A stretch of 64,000 bases of DNA from Acheta domesticus (lineage: Eukaryota > Arthropoda > Insecta > Orthoptera > Gryllidae), in contig JAHLJT010000631.1 in NCBI GenBank assembly GCA_031308135.1, positions 172,229,612 through 172,293,611 on the forward strand, given 5' to 3'. Below the pieces are notes generated by a model. That model worked only from the letters and a program-made list of their open reading frames with translations. It was not told the origin of the DNA and searched no databases. Below, in pieces: positions 36,115-51,411 of this stretch. Each line of letters begins with the position of its first letter. Within the stretch, counting starts at the first letter, position 1. The position numbers were made by a program, and so were the translations under genes.

Positions 36115-39100
36115 GAAATGTATGCCGGTCCGGAGACTCCGTAAAACTAAAACCGTCGCTAAAACCGTAGTGTCGTAGCAATGTCGGTCGGTAGGATCGC
36201 GGGTTCGAGTCCCGCCTCGGTCAAGGAGTGTTTGGGTATGACTGTATGTGTGTGTCGTCCATTTACTCCTCATTATCATCATTTCATCTTTCTTAACCCC
36301 AGGACTAACAATCCTGGAAGATAAATATCGTATCCAGCTAAATGCTGATCACTTGAAAAATACATGCACCTGCCACCGAGATAATGTTAATGACCCCCAG
36401 TAAGTGCAGGATGCATGTCCATTATTAAAAAATATATATTGTCCATTATTAAAAAAATATTCTCTCAAATATAGTTAAATTTTTTCTTTGCATTTTTCCT
36501 CGTATGTAGCAAATGATGTTAAAGAAACTGGCGCTGTTCCCATTTTTGGAGAACTCTCTATATATTTTCAAAAATAACAAACAATTAACATTGCAAAAGC
36601 ACAATCTTAAAATCTGCCTTACAAATCAGATATTTAAACAAATAATAGGACAAGGAAAAGGAAGGAAATATCGGTCGCGGTCCGTGGCCTATTTGTTAGG
36701 GTACTGCTCCGACATTCGCCTGGTATTGATCGAAAAAATCACAGAAAACAATCCCTCAGAGCAGCCGGCCGCTAGAATTCTTCTCCAGACAGCGGGTGAA
36801 CTCGACCTAGTTATCTAGCTCTCGACCTGGTTTTCGAAAAAAATACCACTGTCGGGACTCGAATCCTGAGGTTTCTTGGAGAGTGGCACTTTGTTCTAGT
36901 TGTTCAAAACAGTTTTTTGAACAACTCTTATTTTAGAAATGTCAGCCATTTTTGTTCTAAGCCGCGCGCCATTTTTCATGTTTGTAGACATTTTCGGTTT
37001 TACTCAGCGCTAAGTTGTAGCTTTTTAGACTAAAATGCATTTGAATCCGTACACTCTATCATACAAATCAAAGTGATATTTGTCTACCCAATTTGTTTTT
37101 ACTTGAGTAATGTTGGTAACTAAAACTATAAAACGCGAATTTAAAAATTTCAATTTTCAGAAAATATTTTTTCAAAGAAGGAATAGTTATTGCCATAAGT
37201 TTTTCTGTTCTCTTACATTTAACTCCGCAGTTACGTTATGTAAAATGTCAATGATAATTAGAGTACCACTTGAAAATTCACCCTCTTAAAAATTGAAATT
37301 TTAGATCTTATTCCAAATTTTCAACTGTAATATCTCTGCCGGGAGTACCAGGCAAAAATTTGAAAATTGCACACGTAAAAGATCTCTATGATACAAAACT
37401 GCAGTATACATTTTAACGTTGAGATTTAACTCAAAGTAGATTTACAATATTGTAAAATGACACGAAATATGCTTCATTTACACGTTTGGGAGATATGATG
37501 ACAAGGAGTAATCTTATTATTTTCCAGACATTTTGAACTGAAATTGGCCTTTACAATATTTCATATTTTATTATAAACAAACATAATAGGTGCCTAATAT
37601 ATATTTTTAATATTACGTTAGTATCATTCATACTTATTTGCAGATGAAAATAAAGCCACCCTACGACTTCTTTTGGTAGTAAGTAAATACCGCTCTACAT
37701 GCTCTATATAAGGGTTGTCCATCTAGTGGCCCGCGAACAGTATGTGGCCCACAGTACCATTTTTTGTGGCCCGCGGAAAGTTATTAGTCAAACGTGAATG
37801 TCTCTTGCATCCATGTCGGGCGAGAACATTGCATGCCCAGCGCACGCATCCTATGGCCGTCAACGCCCCTTAATTTAAAAAAAGTTTAAGTTTAGATTTA
37901 ATTTTTCTCCCTCGTAAATTCCGAAATTGAAAATCATCCCAATGTTCCTCCCTGCTCTTTTACGCAACGTTCCATCCCCCTCCCACACCGTTTCAGAGCA
38001 GCCGGGCAAACAACCGAGATCAACAATGCGGGGGAGTCCGGTGCGGTTCGCCCGAGTAATGTAAATACGGCCAGCAACCACATTAAAGTTTTTAATTGTG
38101 GCCCTTGATGGCTTGCAATTTGGACACCCATGCTCTAGATGCTGACTTGTTTTCTAAGTTTGGCGTAGCGTGGCGTGGCGTGGCGAGGTGCGGAGTGCGA
38201 GCAGTGATGGATTCAGGGGAGGGGCATAGGTGGGACCATGCCCCCCCCCCAAGGCCTACAGTTTTCGTTTGTTTCCTTTCTTTCTTTGGTAAAATTGATT
38301 TAAAGAATTATTTATGTTAGAATTATGTAATTATTTAAAAATATTGTATGGTATCATATATTATACACTACAAATGTAATATACAATACAATAAATATGG
38401 GTTCAAATCTAAGCATGGCTGGGGATTTTTATCCGGTGATAAAAGGGCGATCCTAAGGTACACTCAGCCTTTTTTCGAAATGAGTACCAATGTTTACTGG
38501 CTTTATTATCAGAAAATATTGGGTAAAAAGGTGTTCGGTTGAAGCATGACGCACGCCAAGCCGTCTTCACTCCACTTCTAGACAGAATGTAACGCGATTT
38601 CTTAGATGTTCTTATAAGTACAGAGGGCTATGGAAGTGGGGAGAAAAAAAAAAGCTTAATTAAAAGGATTCCCAACGTCCTATAACCCTAAGCGGGATAA
38701 TCCTGCAGCACTGAAAGTGCAAAAGGTAAATAAATAATAACAAATTGAATTGAATTGCCTTATTTTACGTGACGAGACTCAGGCCATGAGGCCTGCTCTT
38801 CCGTCTGACCACGCAAATTTCGCTACGCTCCTTTCACCAACTAGCGGAGAAAGAAGGTATTCCTTGGGCGACGAAACAGGCGATTTTGAATTTTGCTCAG
38901 AGGCATCACTTAGGCTTGAGGATCTTTTATATGCAGTTAATCTACTAACATGGCACAGCCGGCTTTACTTCCCCTCCGAAGGAAGGCGTACGAAGGATTT
39001 TTTCGCCCCTAAAAATCCGTGGCTTCGATGAGGTTTGAACCCGCGAACTTGGGTAGAACATTTCGGTACGTAATTGTTACACCATCGCCGCCACAATAAT

Positions 39101-42100
39101 AATTATTATTTAACATAAACCTATGCTAGCCCCCTCCCAAATGACGGGCTGGCTGTGTGTGCGCAGGGCGGAGAGCGCGTGGGCGTGGCGCTGCGGCGGC
39201 GCGGGGCTGTGCGAGCGCGTGGCCGCGCGCGGCGAGGCGCGCGGGGCGGCGCTGTGGCCGTCGCTGCCGCTGTGCCGGCTGACGTGCGGGGCGGCGGGCG
39301 CGCTGTGGCCGCTGCCCACGGGCGCCGTGGCGCTGGCCGCCGCCCTCGCGCCGCTGCACCCGCGCGCCGTCCGCCCCCACGTCCTCTGCCCCACCAGCGC
39401 CGAGGCCACGCGCTTCCTGCAGGTACGTCTCGTCACACACTCAGTGCACAATTTACGCTTTCATCATTAGTAATTAACATTTGTATTTACTATTCTTGAT
39501 ATATCTAATACAATCCATCATTAAAAAATCGTCTTGCTCGAAAATTTGCACATTAATGACTTCTGACTTTCACGACTAGTAGTGGTACAGTCTTTATTAG
39601 CCTTTGATAATATATATCAATTAATTTTCACATAGTTATAGCACATTTCGTATTCATTGCATGTTAATTATAAGTTTTCTCCTTCCAACTCCACCTTCTT
39701 TCCCTCTCCCACTATTACGTCCCCTTCTTCGTCACCCACTCCTCCGTTTCATCTTCGTCACTTACTCCCCGTCTCCATCTTCTTCGTCACCCATTCCTCG
39801 ATATTCGTCTTCGAATTCCACTGTTTCACCTCCTGCTTCTCAGTATTCTCCTTGTTCCGTCTACAATTCGTTTATTTCTTCCGTCTTCTTTTGCCCCGAA
39901 CCCTCCCCCTTTAACTGTTCTTTTTGTAACTAATGTAAGTGGAGGTGATCATTATAATGATAATGATTATATTGACGAGGGACGGCGATGACTGATATTT
40001 CACGAAAGGAGAGGATGGGAATGGAAGGAATTAAAGGTAATGAAAGAAACCCACCATCTCACAACATGCAAGCCCGCACAGAACCCTAACCCACGCCCCT
40101 TCGAAGCGATTCTGCTCAGGCGCATGCATCAGTGATCTCGGCTACCCATGTCGGCTGTCGGCCGCTCTCGGCCAAGTGAAGCAGGGCGTTGGCTTGGCGC
40201 GTGCGCAGGAAGCCACGGCGCTGATGGCGGAGGCGCTGGCGCGCGAGTGCCGGGTGCCACCGCTCGCCATCGCCAACGACGGCGACGGCGCCAACATCAG
40301 CGACCCGGCCCAGCCACTGCTCGTCGTGCAATTCTGCATCACGGAACCCGGGCTGGCGCTCAAGCTCTCCACCAACGAGTCCTATGAGCTCAATGTCCGT
40401 GCAGAAGGTAAGTGTACAATACAGGTTTGTCAGAATGTTGGGAAAATGCTTGAGGGTACGTTCAAGACAAAGTGACGTTTTCGTCCGTATATTAACGAAA
40501 GATTAGATATTTAGTCTATGTCATGTAACAGCTGATGACTTATGAAACTTAATCTTGATACTGCTGTTTTCCTTGTAGAAGAGAATCAAAAATGTTATAC
40601 ATTCAAATAAAAAAGGCAAGTTTTTTTATTGTTGCCACTGCAGAAGACATTTTCCGCAATGGGAGTATTCTCATGTTGCTAACAGCCACAAAACACTGAC
40701 AGTCAGAGTATTCTATCAGATTTGTAAGACGTCTCATTACGTACATGATACGTGACGAAATCACTGCGAGTATTTAGCGGAATATTACAACACTTTGATG
40801 GGGAAAGAGCATCAAGCATTTAGTATCAAGTGTTTCGTAATAAGCGAAAAGTTCTCGGCAGAGGTCATCTTCATACTGTGTCAAGGCCGCCAACATGTAG
40901 TGAAAGCACAGATTTCAAAATTAGCATGCGTTTACATGCGTTTAAACGTTTCATGAAACTGGTTTCCTCTTCTGTCTGTTTTGGTGATTATTTTAATTTT
41001 ATTATGCACTAAACACAATACATGCAGTATCGTAAATGATCACTAGGAGTCAGAAACCAGCTACAAAACGATTCAATAATAATAGCGGCCATTGCCATTT
41101 AAAAATGTGGGTTGTTATTTTTCATCTAGTGACAACTGCATAGAGAGCATCGAATCTAGTTTCTTTAAGTACGAATTATTTGTACTGCACAAGCGAAAAA
41201 TCGAAGAGAAATGAGATACCATGAATTTTCACAGCTACCTTCGTTCAGAAAATGCATTCTGATCAGCAATATTAAAAATCGTTTTAATAATAGAGAGAAA
41301 AAACAAACCCAAGTATACAATTTATCAAGGAAGCTACGCTTTTAAACCTTAGCTGATCAACGGCAAGGAATAGAAAACAGGTTTTGCTATTTTCAAGAGA
41401 CAATGTCGTTAAAAGTGTCTTGGAAGTGTTCTAAACCCAGTAGTTTCACCTTCAACTTAATTAGTTCATCAATGAAAGTAGCGATTAAAGAAATGAAATG
41501 AAAGAAGTGAATCACGATTCGATTGGAAGGAAAATTTGCTTTAAAAGTACGTGACAATTGAGACGTCACGTAAATTTTTAAGAAAATTTTTTGTGAGCTC
41601 AGGAAATTGTGACATAATCAATTACGTTATCTCTTGCGATTCATAATAACATAACATTCCACGACTTAATCCGAAGTGGAAACAGAAATATCTGTCAAGG
41701 AAAGCCAAGCGTTCGCTTTGCTATCACATTCTTTGACTCGCAGAAAGCAGCTCCGATTACATATGCCCACCGAATGTGAATGTAGGTAGTAGATAGCTTG
41801 CTCGGCTGACATGCTCAATCTATTTAAATTAGTTTATTTATTTACGGCATGCTAGTCTCGAGTAAGGTACTAATAAATTTTTTTTATATGTTTTAAATCT
41901 CTGTGAATGTGCATTCCCTCTACAACTCGGTAGATATATGTGAACCGGTTTCCAAGGAAGAAAATACTTTCACTCATCTGCAAAAGCGCTAACTGCTCAC
42001 TTTTCATCCTACTGGATAAGTGCCCCTTTAAAAAGGGATGCGAAAAATCTCGTCAACAAACAGTTTAGTTATGAAAGGACAACTGTTGAGAACCTTGAGT

Positions 42101-45100
42101 GCTTCAAATATGTGATTGCAAAATATAATCTAAGAAGGCCAGAAGATGGTTTTTGGGGGGTACGACCGTAATGATTTTTTTTCAAAAAATATTTTCTGCA
42201 ATTTCATACACCTCTTCACAAAACAATTTTTTTTCGAATAACTTACGAAAATAATCAAAGGTTAATCATAACAACACTGACTTGACATAATGATAAAATT
42301 AATTTCCATTATTTTTTTACTAAAAGTATAAAGAAGAAAAATCTTTATTTTCTGCAACAAAATTATCTCACTGCAAAAACTATTTAGACAGAAGAGGTGG
42401 GCCTTGTCTCACCATGAATCAAATTACTAATGATTGTAATGTATATTACAATGTTTTTTTCACGAATTCCTCACAGATAAGCTGCCATGTATACTGTCCG
42501 TGTTCAATTTTCTACTATTGTTGTACCTTTTCTAGAAAATCGTTAACTAGAAAACTTTGATATATGGCACACTCACAACCCTTGTAATTATTTTGACATT
42601 TTTTTAGTTGACTGAAAACTAATTACAATTTTTTTCAATTATAACTTTTGCCCAAATGGTTTTGCATTTGTGAACAAACATTATGTTTTCTTTTCGAACA
42701 ATATTTATATAAAACGTCAATTTATTGCCAGTACTATAAAGAAGGAATCCTGTTAAGTTTAATAATTTGTGAATAATAGTTTCTGAGAAAAAGTAATTAC
42801 AGCGTAACATTAATTAAAAAATAAGTACAATTCGGCAATCTCCATTTGAAGAGTCTGTACTTGCCACTGCAGTATTAGAACAATCCTGCCCCGTTTTCTC
42901 GATCATCTCCTTCAGCGGAACAGACCAATGCTACCAATGTATGAACAAGAGCATGTTTCAATAACTCATTTACAACATAACATGCGCACAAAATTACAAA
43001 AACAACAACAACAAAACAACAAAAAACAACAAACATAGCGATAATAGTACGCAGTGTCAGGGGCCTGGCTCATGCTCACCAGGACATTTAAACAAGAATT
43101 AAAGGGACTTCCAGACGTCCCAAAAGAAACATGTTAATATATTTGGAAAGAGCAAGGCTTGAACTATTTATTAAGCCAAAAAAGCCTTTAGTAAGTGATT
43201 TGCCCCATTTCGTGGTTCCGTCTCCATCACGTGTTGTGGCTCAGGGTCGGTGGTGACGGCGTCGGTGTCGGCGCAGACGGCGTTCGGCGCGCGCCACGCG
43301 CTGGAGACGCTGTCGCAGCTGGCGGCGTGCGACCCGGAGGGCGGCGCGGCGGCGCCCATGCGCGTGGTGGCGCGCGCGCGCGTCGCGGACGCGCCGGCCT
43401 TCGCGCACCGCGGCCTGCTGCTCGACACGGCGCGCCACTGGCTGCCCGAGCGCGCCATCCGACGCACCATCGACGCCATGGCCGCCAACAAGCTCAACGT
43501 GCTGCACTGGCACGCCACCGACTCGCACAGCTTCCCGCTCCTGCTGCCGCGCGTGCCGCAGCTCGCCAGGTGCGCCAGCGCTCGCTCGCTCGCTTCACAA
43601 GTATTCAATACGTATCGCATTTCAGTTTAGTTTTGGATTCCAATGAAGAACATGTCTGTAAAGGACTTTCTTCTAATAGGTATTCAAGAATTCTATTCCC
43701 AAAGACGCCACTTTCCGTAATATATTGAGAAAAATATTAGTATAGTTAATTATAGAAAAATTATAGTTAATGTTGCTCCAGTGCTTACCAGCGCTTAGGC
43801 AGGCGTTGTGGCAGGATTTTTCACACAAGCTAGATAGCTAGGCCGAATTCCGTTATTGTGAGGAGAATTCTAGCGGCCGGCTGCTCTGATCAATAGTGAG
43901 TTCTCCGATAAACATCAGACAATGCCGAAGCAAGACCTTAACAAACGGACCACGGACCGCGCGCGATCTGATCGTGCATCGGCGTGTGAACCATCTTTCC
44001 AGATCTTCAAAACCTCCCAAAGGCCTGTTTCTGAGAGACAGTGCTGAAAGATGAGAATAAAATGCGTTGTATTCGCCAACATTTTGGGTTATATTTTTCG
44101 CAGTTTTCGATGGCTTGGCCACGGTTATCATCATCAGATGTCTGCTGTTTGGAATCCAGATACACGACTCGTAGACGTAGCTAGTCAGAAACCAGAAAAG
44201 CCACTCCTAGTCTTAGTTATTCAGAAGCCTGAAATTACTCGAATTCTTGGTCCAAACAGCAGAAATCTGATGATGGCCAAGCCATCGAAAGCCGATAATG
44301 TGTATATAAATAAAAGAGAATGTGCGTATGTGTGTCGCACATTGACGCAAAAAGTACTCGACCGATTTCGCCGAAAATTTCACACTTTCTTATTAGTAAT
44401 GGGAGTGTTTAAAGAATGGTTTCAATTAAATTGGACGTGTGAAGATGATGATTTATTCATTTATGATGACTCAAGCGCCCCTGAACTCCGCGCAATCAGC
44501 CACACAGTCAAGTACCTCTTCACTGCATACTAGTATTTTGCCCCTGCGGTTGTGAAACATCGGCCGGAAGTATTACTGGAATCTCGGACAAGAAAATCAA
44601 ATTTCTCCAAGATTGTGTCATAGCGAACACATGCCCAAATTTGAGGGAGAACGTTTCAACAATATGATACTTGATAACCATGTCCAAATAGGGCATAGAA
44701 CAAACCTATTCTTGCGAGGAAGTCTTTCATTTATTAGCATTTTTGCAGAGCGTAGCGTAAAACGTGATTAACAATCACGTGATCAGTAGTTTCTGATGTG
44801 TGATACATTGCAATAGCAAAGCATTGCTGGGTCCCAGGTCCTTGCAACTCTCCATCAAAACCGGAGACAACGCTCAAGGATGCTAATATAGGAGGCACTA
44901 GTGTTGCCGGGTACAGCTGCAGGTTAGGCTCGCCAACATCCGCAAATACAAATTGGCTTATTTGTGAAAAATACGAAAAGTGTCTTCTAAATGTTTAATT
45001 ATTCATAAGAAACACATATAAGAAACCGCTGAAAAAAGCACGAATATCGACGCAATATTTTGTAACATTATATGCCTGCTTGCGTCTCGCGAACCTACGC

Positions 45101-48100
45101 AGCAGCCAAGCACGTTTGAAGTATCGTTCGTACAGTTCGTCTTTTAGTTCCTGAAAGAATGTCATACAGAAGAGTGCGCCAACTGTAATGGTCTCCACCA
45201 AGGTATATGGGAGTTAAAAGGCCCTGGCTGGGTCCACTGGTAATGTAATGAACACGGTGTAAAAGATATAGGTGGGTTCACTCCCGGTCTAAAACTGAAG
45301 CTAATGTGAGGCTAGTTCTCACAGTTCTCGCTATGTAAGCGCTGCGAACGACTTGGGCATTTTTGGGACAAGATGGTGATCCATTTAATAGCTTTGTAAC
45401 CTCTGGTGGAAGCCACTAAATCGCGAGACGCCATCATGAATGCCCAACTCGATCGTGCGCACCGTACGGATAAGCGAGGAACTAGCCTCAAACTGGCTTC
45501 AAAATTTTGTCCAAAAGGCGGCTAGTTGGCACACCTATGTATCTTACTGGTACGGTAATGAAGAAATATGTTGGCCCTGACGACGCCTTTTATTCCCAAG
45601 TTTGGAGTGGTGAGAGAGGGGCACGTGTGCAGGTACGGCGCGTACTCGTCGGCGCAGACGTACTCGGCGGGCGCGGTGGCGCGGCTGGCGGCGTACGCGC
45701 GCGCGCGCGGCGTGCGGCTGCTGGTGGAGCTGGACGCGCCGGCGCACGCGGGCGCGGGCTGGGAGTGGGGGCCCGGCGCCGGCAAGGGCAAGCTGGCGCT
45801 GTGCGTCGCCGCGCAGCCCTGGCGCGCCAGCTGCATCCAGCCGCCCTGCGGACAGCTCAACCCGGTCAACCCGGCCGTCTACGACGTGCTGCTCGACGTC
45901 TTCAGAGACCTCCTGGACGCGCTGCCCGCCAACGAGCAGCTGCATCTGGGCGGCGACGAGGTGGACGCTGCTGTGCAATCAGCGCGCTTTCTTGCTTTAT
46001 ACAAACAGTTGGCTGATCTGGAACTAAAGTGGTCTATGAAATATTGGGGCTAAAATCCAGGTTGTAATACATTTGATCTGATCAGGTGAGCATCTATACA
46101 TTCTAAAGTGGTCTATGTGTCATTTGTCGTTGTAGGTACCGCATAATTAAGGTACCACCTTGGTATGGGCAGAGGGCTTTAATGTTAGGCAATTCTTAAG
46201 TGCTCTCGCAAGTCACATTGTGTTACATAGACCACAGACCTCTTTAGTTTTAGGCTAGCCAATTCATTCTTGTTCTTCAGACATCAGAACCATGTCTTCG
46301 TAGTTGACCATTTATAAACCTCATCTCAGACTGAACAATTTTGGTTTCTTATACTTCGATTTAAACTTGTGGTACTTCAATTTAAAGATGAAATCCAATC
46401 GGGAGCTGTAAAGTTACTACTCTAGTAATCATATGGGTATTTACACAGGTTATAACATAGATTTTGCGGAACAAATTTCGGAAATAGAATTATCGGGACA
46501 ATCACGATGTTTTTACGCCCCACTTCCTTCTGACTTCTATATCACAACTTTTGTATTTAAGACGTTTCTCTGCCTCTTTGATTATACGTTCTGGTTACAT
46601 GACACAGCAACAACAAGTGCACATATTTTTTTATCCAAATCCCAAATAACAATATTCGATTTGTTTGCCGCACTATCAGTTTGGATTTGTTGGTCGTACA
46701 ATATTGTTCACAGTTCAATAGAGCGTTACAGATCTGTTAGTGGCAGCAACTACAGATCCTATCGGGTCTTTTTAGGTATTCGAACTTTGCTATAATTTGA
46801 CAAGATAGATAAAATGACTGATAGTCTTTACCTGTTCCTGAAACATAAGACATTTAATATGCTAGTAAAATTTGACAAACAGTTTTATCATAATGTGATC
46901 TAAATGTTTGAACTTCGGCAGCAATTTTGCCGAAGTTCTGCTGCTGCTTATTTTGCTTTCGTTTCACTCCTCTTAAGCCTCGTAAATGATTGTGTCTTCG
47001 TAACATATACCGTGTCTATTCTTTTTAGATATTTTCCATGTGGTGGTTCGCGTCTACACAATGTCTCCATCTTTTTTGTCTCATATTTCAGGTCAAGTAT
47101 CCGCGGCTCAGTGTTTGCGTGCCTTGCATAATTTTCTTTCCAACGTTCCTTGCTATGCTTATAATGCCTGTTTCCACTCTTTCGGGTGACTTACCGTCAA
47201 GCATCTTAGGTGTGTCATTTTAATTACTGGTCAGGAAGTTCCTCGTATTTGCAACTATTGAATTGTGCGGGAAGGTTTCTTTTTAAGTTCTGTCCCTCTT
47301 CCCTTGCGTAATACGACATCTATGCTCATCGGATAGATGGTGGACGAAATGATGCAATAAAATCATTTTTCTAGTTTTGTACTTTACGACATAAATTCGT
47401 TGCCCAGACCAGTTCACCAGCCCGGAACTGAGCTGCAGACACCGCCAAACAGCGTCTTGCGGAAATTTTATTTCTCTAGTTCAGAGAGGATTACAGGACA
47501 CGTCTCACTTTTCTAGTACTCCTTGTAAATTCTCTCCTTCGTCTTCTCGTTTAAGGTTTCACACTATTCAATGCTTTTGCGCTGTGTATTCAATGTGCGC
47601 AGTTATATCGCCGCTAGTTTTTAGTTAAGCTTTTTGTAAAAATAGAGAACAATACACTGAATTCAATGACAGAAAGACATTTTCATTTAAATGTTTGAAA
47701 TTAAAAGAAAATAAATACATGTATTTTATTTTTACTCTCGCGCTCTTTTGGGATAGAAATTTTTAGTGATGGCTGATGTGTTAGGATATTATGGTATCTA
47801 ACCGTTACCAACAATGTTATCAATAATGTGAGAAAGTATGAGCTATTGAATCTACCGATTCAAGTGGTGAACAAGTTGTTGTTGTTCTTCTTCTTCTTCT
47901 TATTGTTGTTGTTATTATTATTATTGCTACTTTTCGTTTCCTTAGAACATCAAGTTCACTTTAAGATCTGTGTGCAGGTATTCATACCGTGCTGGAACTC
48001 GTCATCGGAAGTAGTGCAGTGGTTGAAGCAGAATGGGCGTGGCCGAAGGACAAGCGACTTCTTTAGACTGTGGTCCGACTTCCATTCGCTGCAACTGGAC

Positions 48101-51100
48101 GCACTGGACAAAGCGCGTGCTCTTAAGGGCTCCAGCAATCTTGCAGACAACGCGCCCATCCTGTGGTCCTCACACCTCACAAATCCCAAGGACATCGAAC
48201 AATACTTGGACAAGCGGCGGTAAGTCTTGCGTCTTCCTCCGAAGGGCTTAGAGATACGTCTCAGTACTAGGACAGGATTTTGATGATCTAAGAAACATAT
48301 AAAATGACCACAAAATAATGCATATGTGCCACAAAACTCCTGATTAAACGTAGGAAAAAAATACCAATAACATATTCATGATGTTTATAGTGATAAATAA
48401 TATTTCTCTTCAGTTAAGCCAATCACTAACTAACGTGAATAAAACGTTTAAAATAAATAAAATAAAACTGTCTTATGAATCACCATTCATATTTTACTGT
48501 AATTATTCAGTTGCAATGTGTTGACGATTGTCAGAAGGTTCTTGTCCTTTGAAAAACTACATTTAACAACAGATGAAGCATCAAAAGCATACTTGAAAAG
48601 TTGGGTTTCACTTTCTCTAACTCTTTTTTGACGCCAATATGCAAAATCAAGAAAATCCTAGTTCTACTCATTACTCACAATAGAGATTCTCATCCTTTCT
48701 GGTTAAGTAGTGGACAATCAATAGTTATGTAACGGTTAGAGATAAAAGACATTTTCCAATTATCTAAAGCTGCTGGTGTGGATAGAAGAAATAATTTTTG
48801 TGGTCACGGGGTAAAAGTTCTTAAGTCAATTTTTGGAGAAATTGGGTTAAGTATTAAAACTATTAGTTAAGTATCTATATTTTATTTTAGTAAAACGACC
48901 GAATTCAAATGTTGGGGTTCAAGACCAAAACGAGTTGGGAAATAGCATTGAGCTTAGGAAAAAGCGTTGGCTCAATAATCTAACCCTTGTTTCCTCTAAA
49001 CTAAGATTTTTGACTAAAGAACGTTTACCCCGTGATTACAGATTTATACATGTTTCATATATCAGAAGGAGACTTTTTCCTCCGCAACTCTTAATACCAA
49101 TATATAATCTATTAGTTAAGTTCAATAGTTCACAATAATATCTCAATTTTTGTGATAATTATTCAGTTGTTCTTTACTTACTGGAACGATACACGTCATT
49201 TTTACTATCTCAGAAAAAAATCTGTTTGCAACCTAATAATTGTATGTTTATGTTAATCACAAAGCCTGAAGGCCGTAGCCTGTTGTGAATTTCAACATAG
49301 CGAAGCCTGTTGTGAAATCGGCCAAAAAGTACCTCGAAATAAAATGCTTTGGACAAATTCAAAAATATGTCATTTTAGTGGTTTAGTCCGAAGATCAGAG
49401 CCTAGTCATTAAATTGGACACTAGTAGCAAAGAGGCTAATCGCCTTTTAGGCTTGAGGTTATAATTACAACGCCATTCTGCTAGCGAGTATTTGTTGAGC
49501 GTGCTTACAAAAATACACCAGTTCTGTCATATTGACTAAATAAAACCTCACTTTACTTTTACAATCCCTGAGGTTGGTACTCTGACACTGGACGAGCAAG
49601 TAGACTACAGAGAACTGCGTGCAGTTCAGTAAGTAAAGAATAATAAAATTTTCCATTTCATTTTTACACTGTAATAACTTCTTTAGAGAAAAGACAAATA
49701 TCTCCGTACATTTGAATCTCTCTGTGAGGGTATAAAAGTGTTTTTACTGGGTAATGTCAATACGGATGATGTTAGAAATACAATTAGAACAATACAGTAC
49801 ATAATGGGATAGCAGCATTATTAGAAATGACCAGACAAATAGAGAATGTTGAATATGAGAGGTTTCCCGTTTCACAAATCACAGAACATTCCACAACTCA
49901 CCAATCCCCAAGCCTACAATCAGGGGCACCCAGAGGGGGGTCAGGGGGTCGGAAAGTTCAAGCTCCGAATTCACTGGACCCCTCATTATTTTTCCTTCCA
50001 AACATTAATTAATTTGTAATACTTTACCGCTTATACACGTAAGTTATTTCTCTTGAATGGGGCGATGAATTCTGTCAATATACGGGGGGGCATTTGTTTG
50101 AAATAATGGTTCTCCTGCTCTAGGCCCCTTGTTTCCTCTGGGTGCCCCTTCCCGCAATGTCGACGATCGAGTAATTCTGCACGCCGAAAGGTTGGCTACG
50201 ACGGCTCTTCCATCGACCGCCAAACTATGAAAGGGTTGCGCTCGTCGCCACCAGCGTCTCATTGCCGGCAATACAGAGCGCGCAGTTGAAGCGTCGCGTC
50301 GTCTCCTTTTCGTGGAAGACGGCGTGACAGTGACGGGTGCAACGGGAGCGCGACTCCAGCTCCGACATCGAAATGTGATGCGGATGAAAAACACAAAACT
50401 GCTCACAAACTCGTCTGAAAAGCAGTAATTTAGTAACTACTGATTTGGATTACAATTTAAATCTAGAGAGTTTTTATACACTAAAATTAATCTGGTTTGA
50501 AAAATACAAATTACATAGTAATATTTTTAATGGGACCGACATTTCAATACTTAAGCGCAACATGTTCTATTTTTGAAATCAGTAAATTAAATGAAGCGGA
50601 TAGTGTGTTAATTATTTAAATAAATAGCCATATGTAAAAAGCGCTCTTTTACGTACAGATAAGAATTAATTTACCGTTCAATCAACCCCGAAGAAAAAAC
50701 AAAATTAGCTTGGCCGCAGTTCGAATTGCGTTTTCGGAAGTAACATAAAATTACAATTTTTCCTCATAATCGAGCATTTTGCCAGCAAAACGAAACCTAC
50801 CATTTGTAATGAAATGCACAAAAGTATTTTTGGTATTTTTTATGTCAATTCTTTTGAATCGCGTGTATAAAATGTTTTCTCAAATCTATTGGAAGTGATA
50901 GACACCGAACAAACACGTTATTGGTTATTTTCCATTATTTACTTTCTAATATGATTGTATGAGTCTATATCTAATAGAACCTAACGAAATTCAATAAATA
51001 TTTAACATCTGTTCTATGTTTCATGCGTTAAACTGTTCCAGCTTTATCATTCAACCGTGGGAAACTCGGAACAGCACCCTGGCGGAAGATTTGATGTCCC

Positions 51101-51365
51101 TTGGGTACCGCGTCATTCTCACTCATAAGGACGCGTGGTATCTGGATCACGGCTTCTGGGGCCGCACTGTCTACCACAGTTGGCAGACAGCATACAACGC
51201 CCGTATGCCACGTGTCGGGCGCGCCACGCAGCGGTTACTGGGCGGCGAAGCGGCCATGTGGGAGAGCTGGTGAGTTGCTCTGTTTTAAACGGGAGACGTC
51301 AACACTCTCGCTTTCCCCAGAATGAAATATACTCGTGTTTATTATTCAATACGTATTTAGGATCT

Positions 51366-51411
<46 letters not shown>

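Larger units (their letters stand above)
43570..45632 (+). other. Intron 4
   Basis: Carries an S1 SINE (43,795-44,000), an inverted-repeat element near 44.1-44.3 kb and a possible SINE near 45.2 kb. The rest (44,300-45,180) shows nothing certain. Confidence 0.7.

Noticed and set aside
36190..36260. Possible functional tRNA gene (good T-arm and B box)
   Set aside because: No full cloverleaf. The sequence continues into a SINE body.
35969..36282. Poly-Tyr or poly-Ile proteins
   Set aside because: Translation of a (TAA)n array plus a SINE.
45507..46053. Exon 5 reading on beyond GDEV to DAAVQSARFLALYKQ
   Set aside because: The family signature requires VFxPCWN after GDE. Exon 6 supplies it in phase 0, so the read-through is intron.
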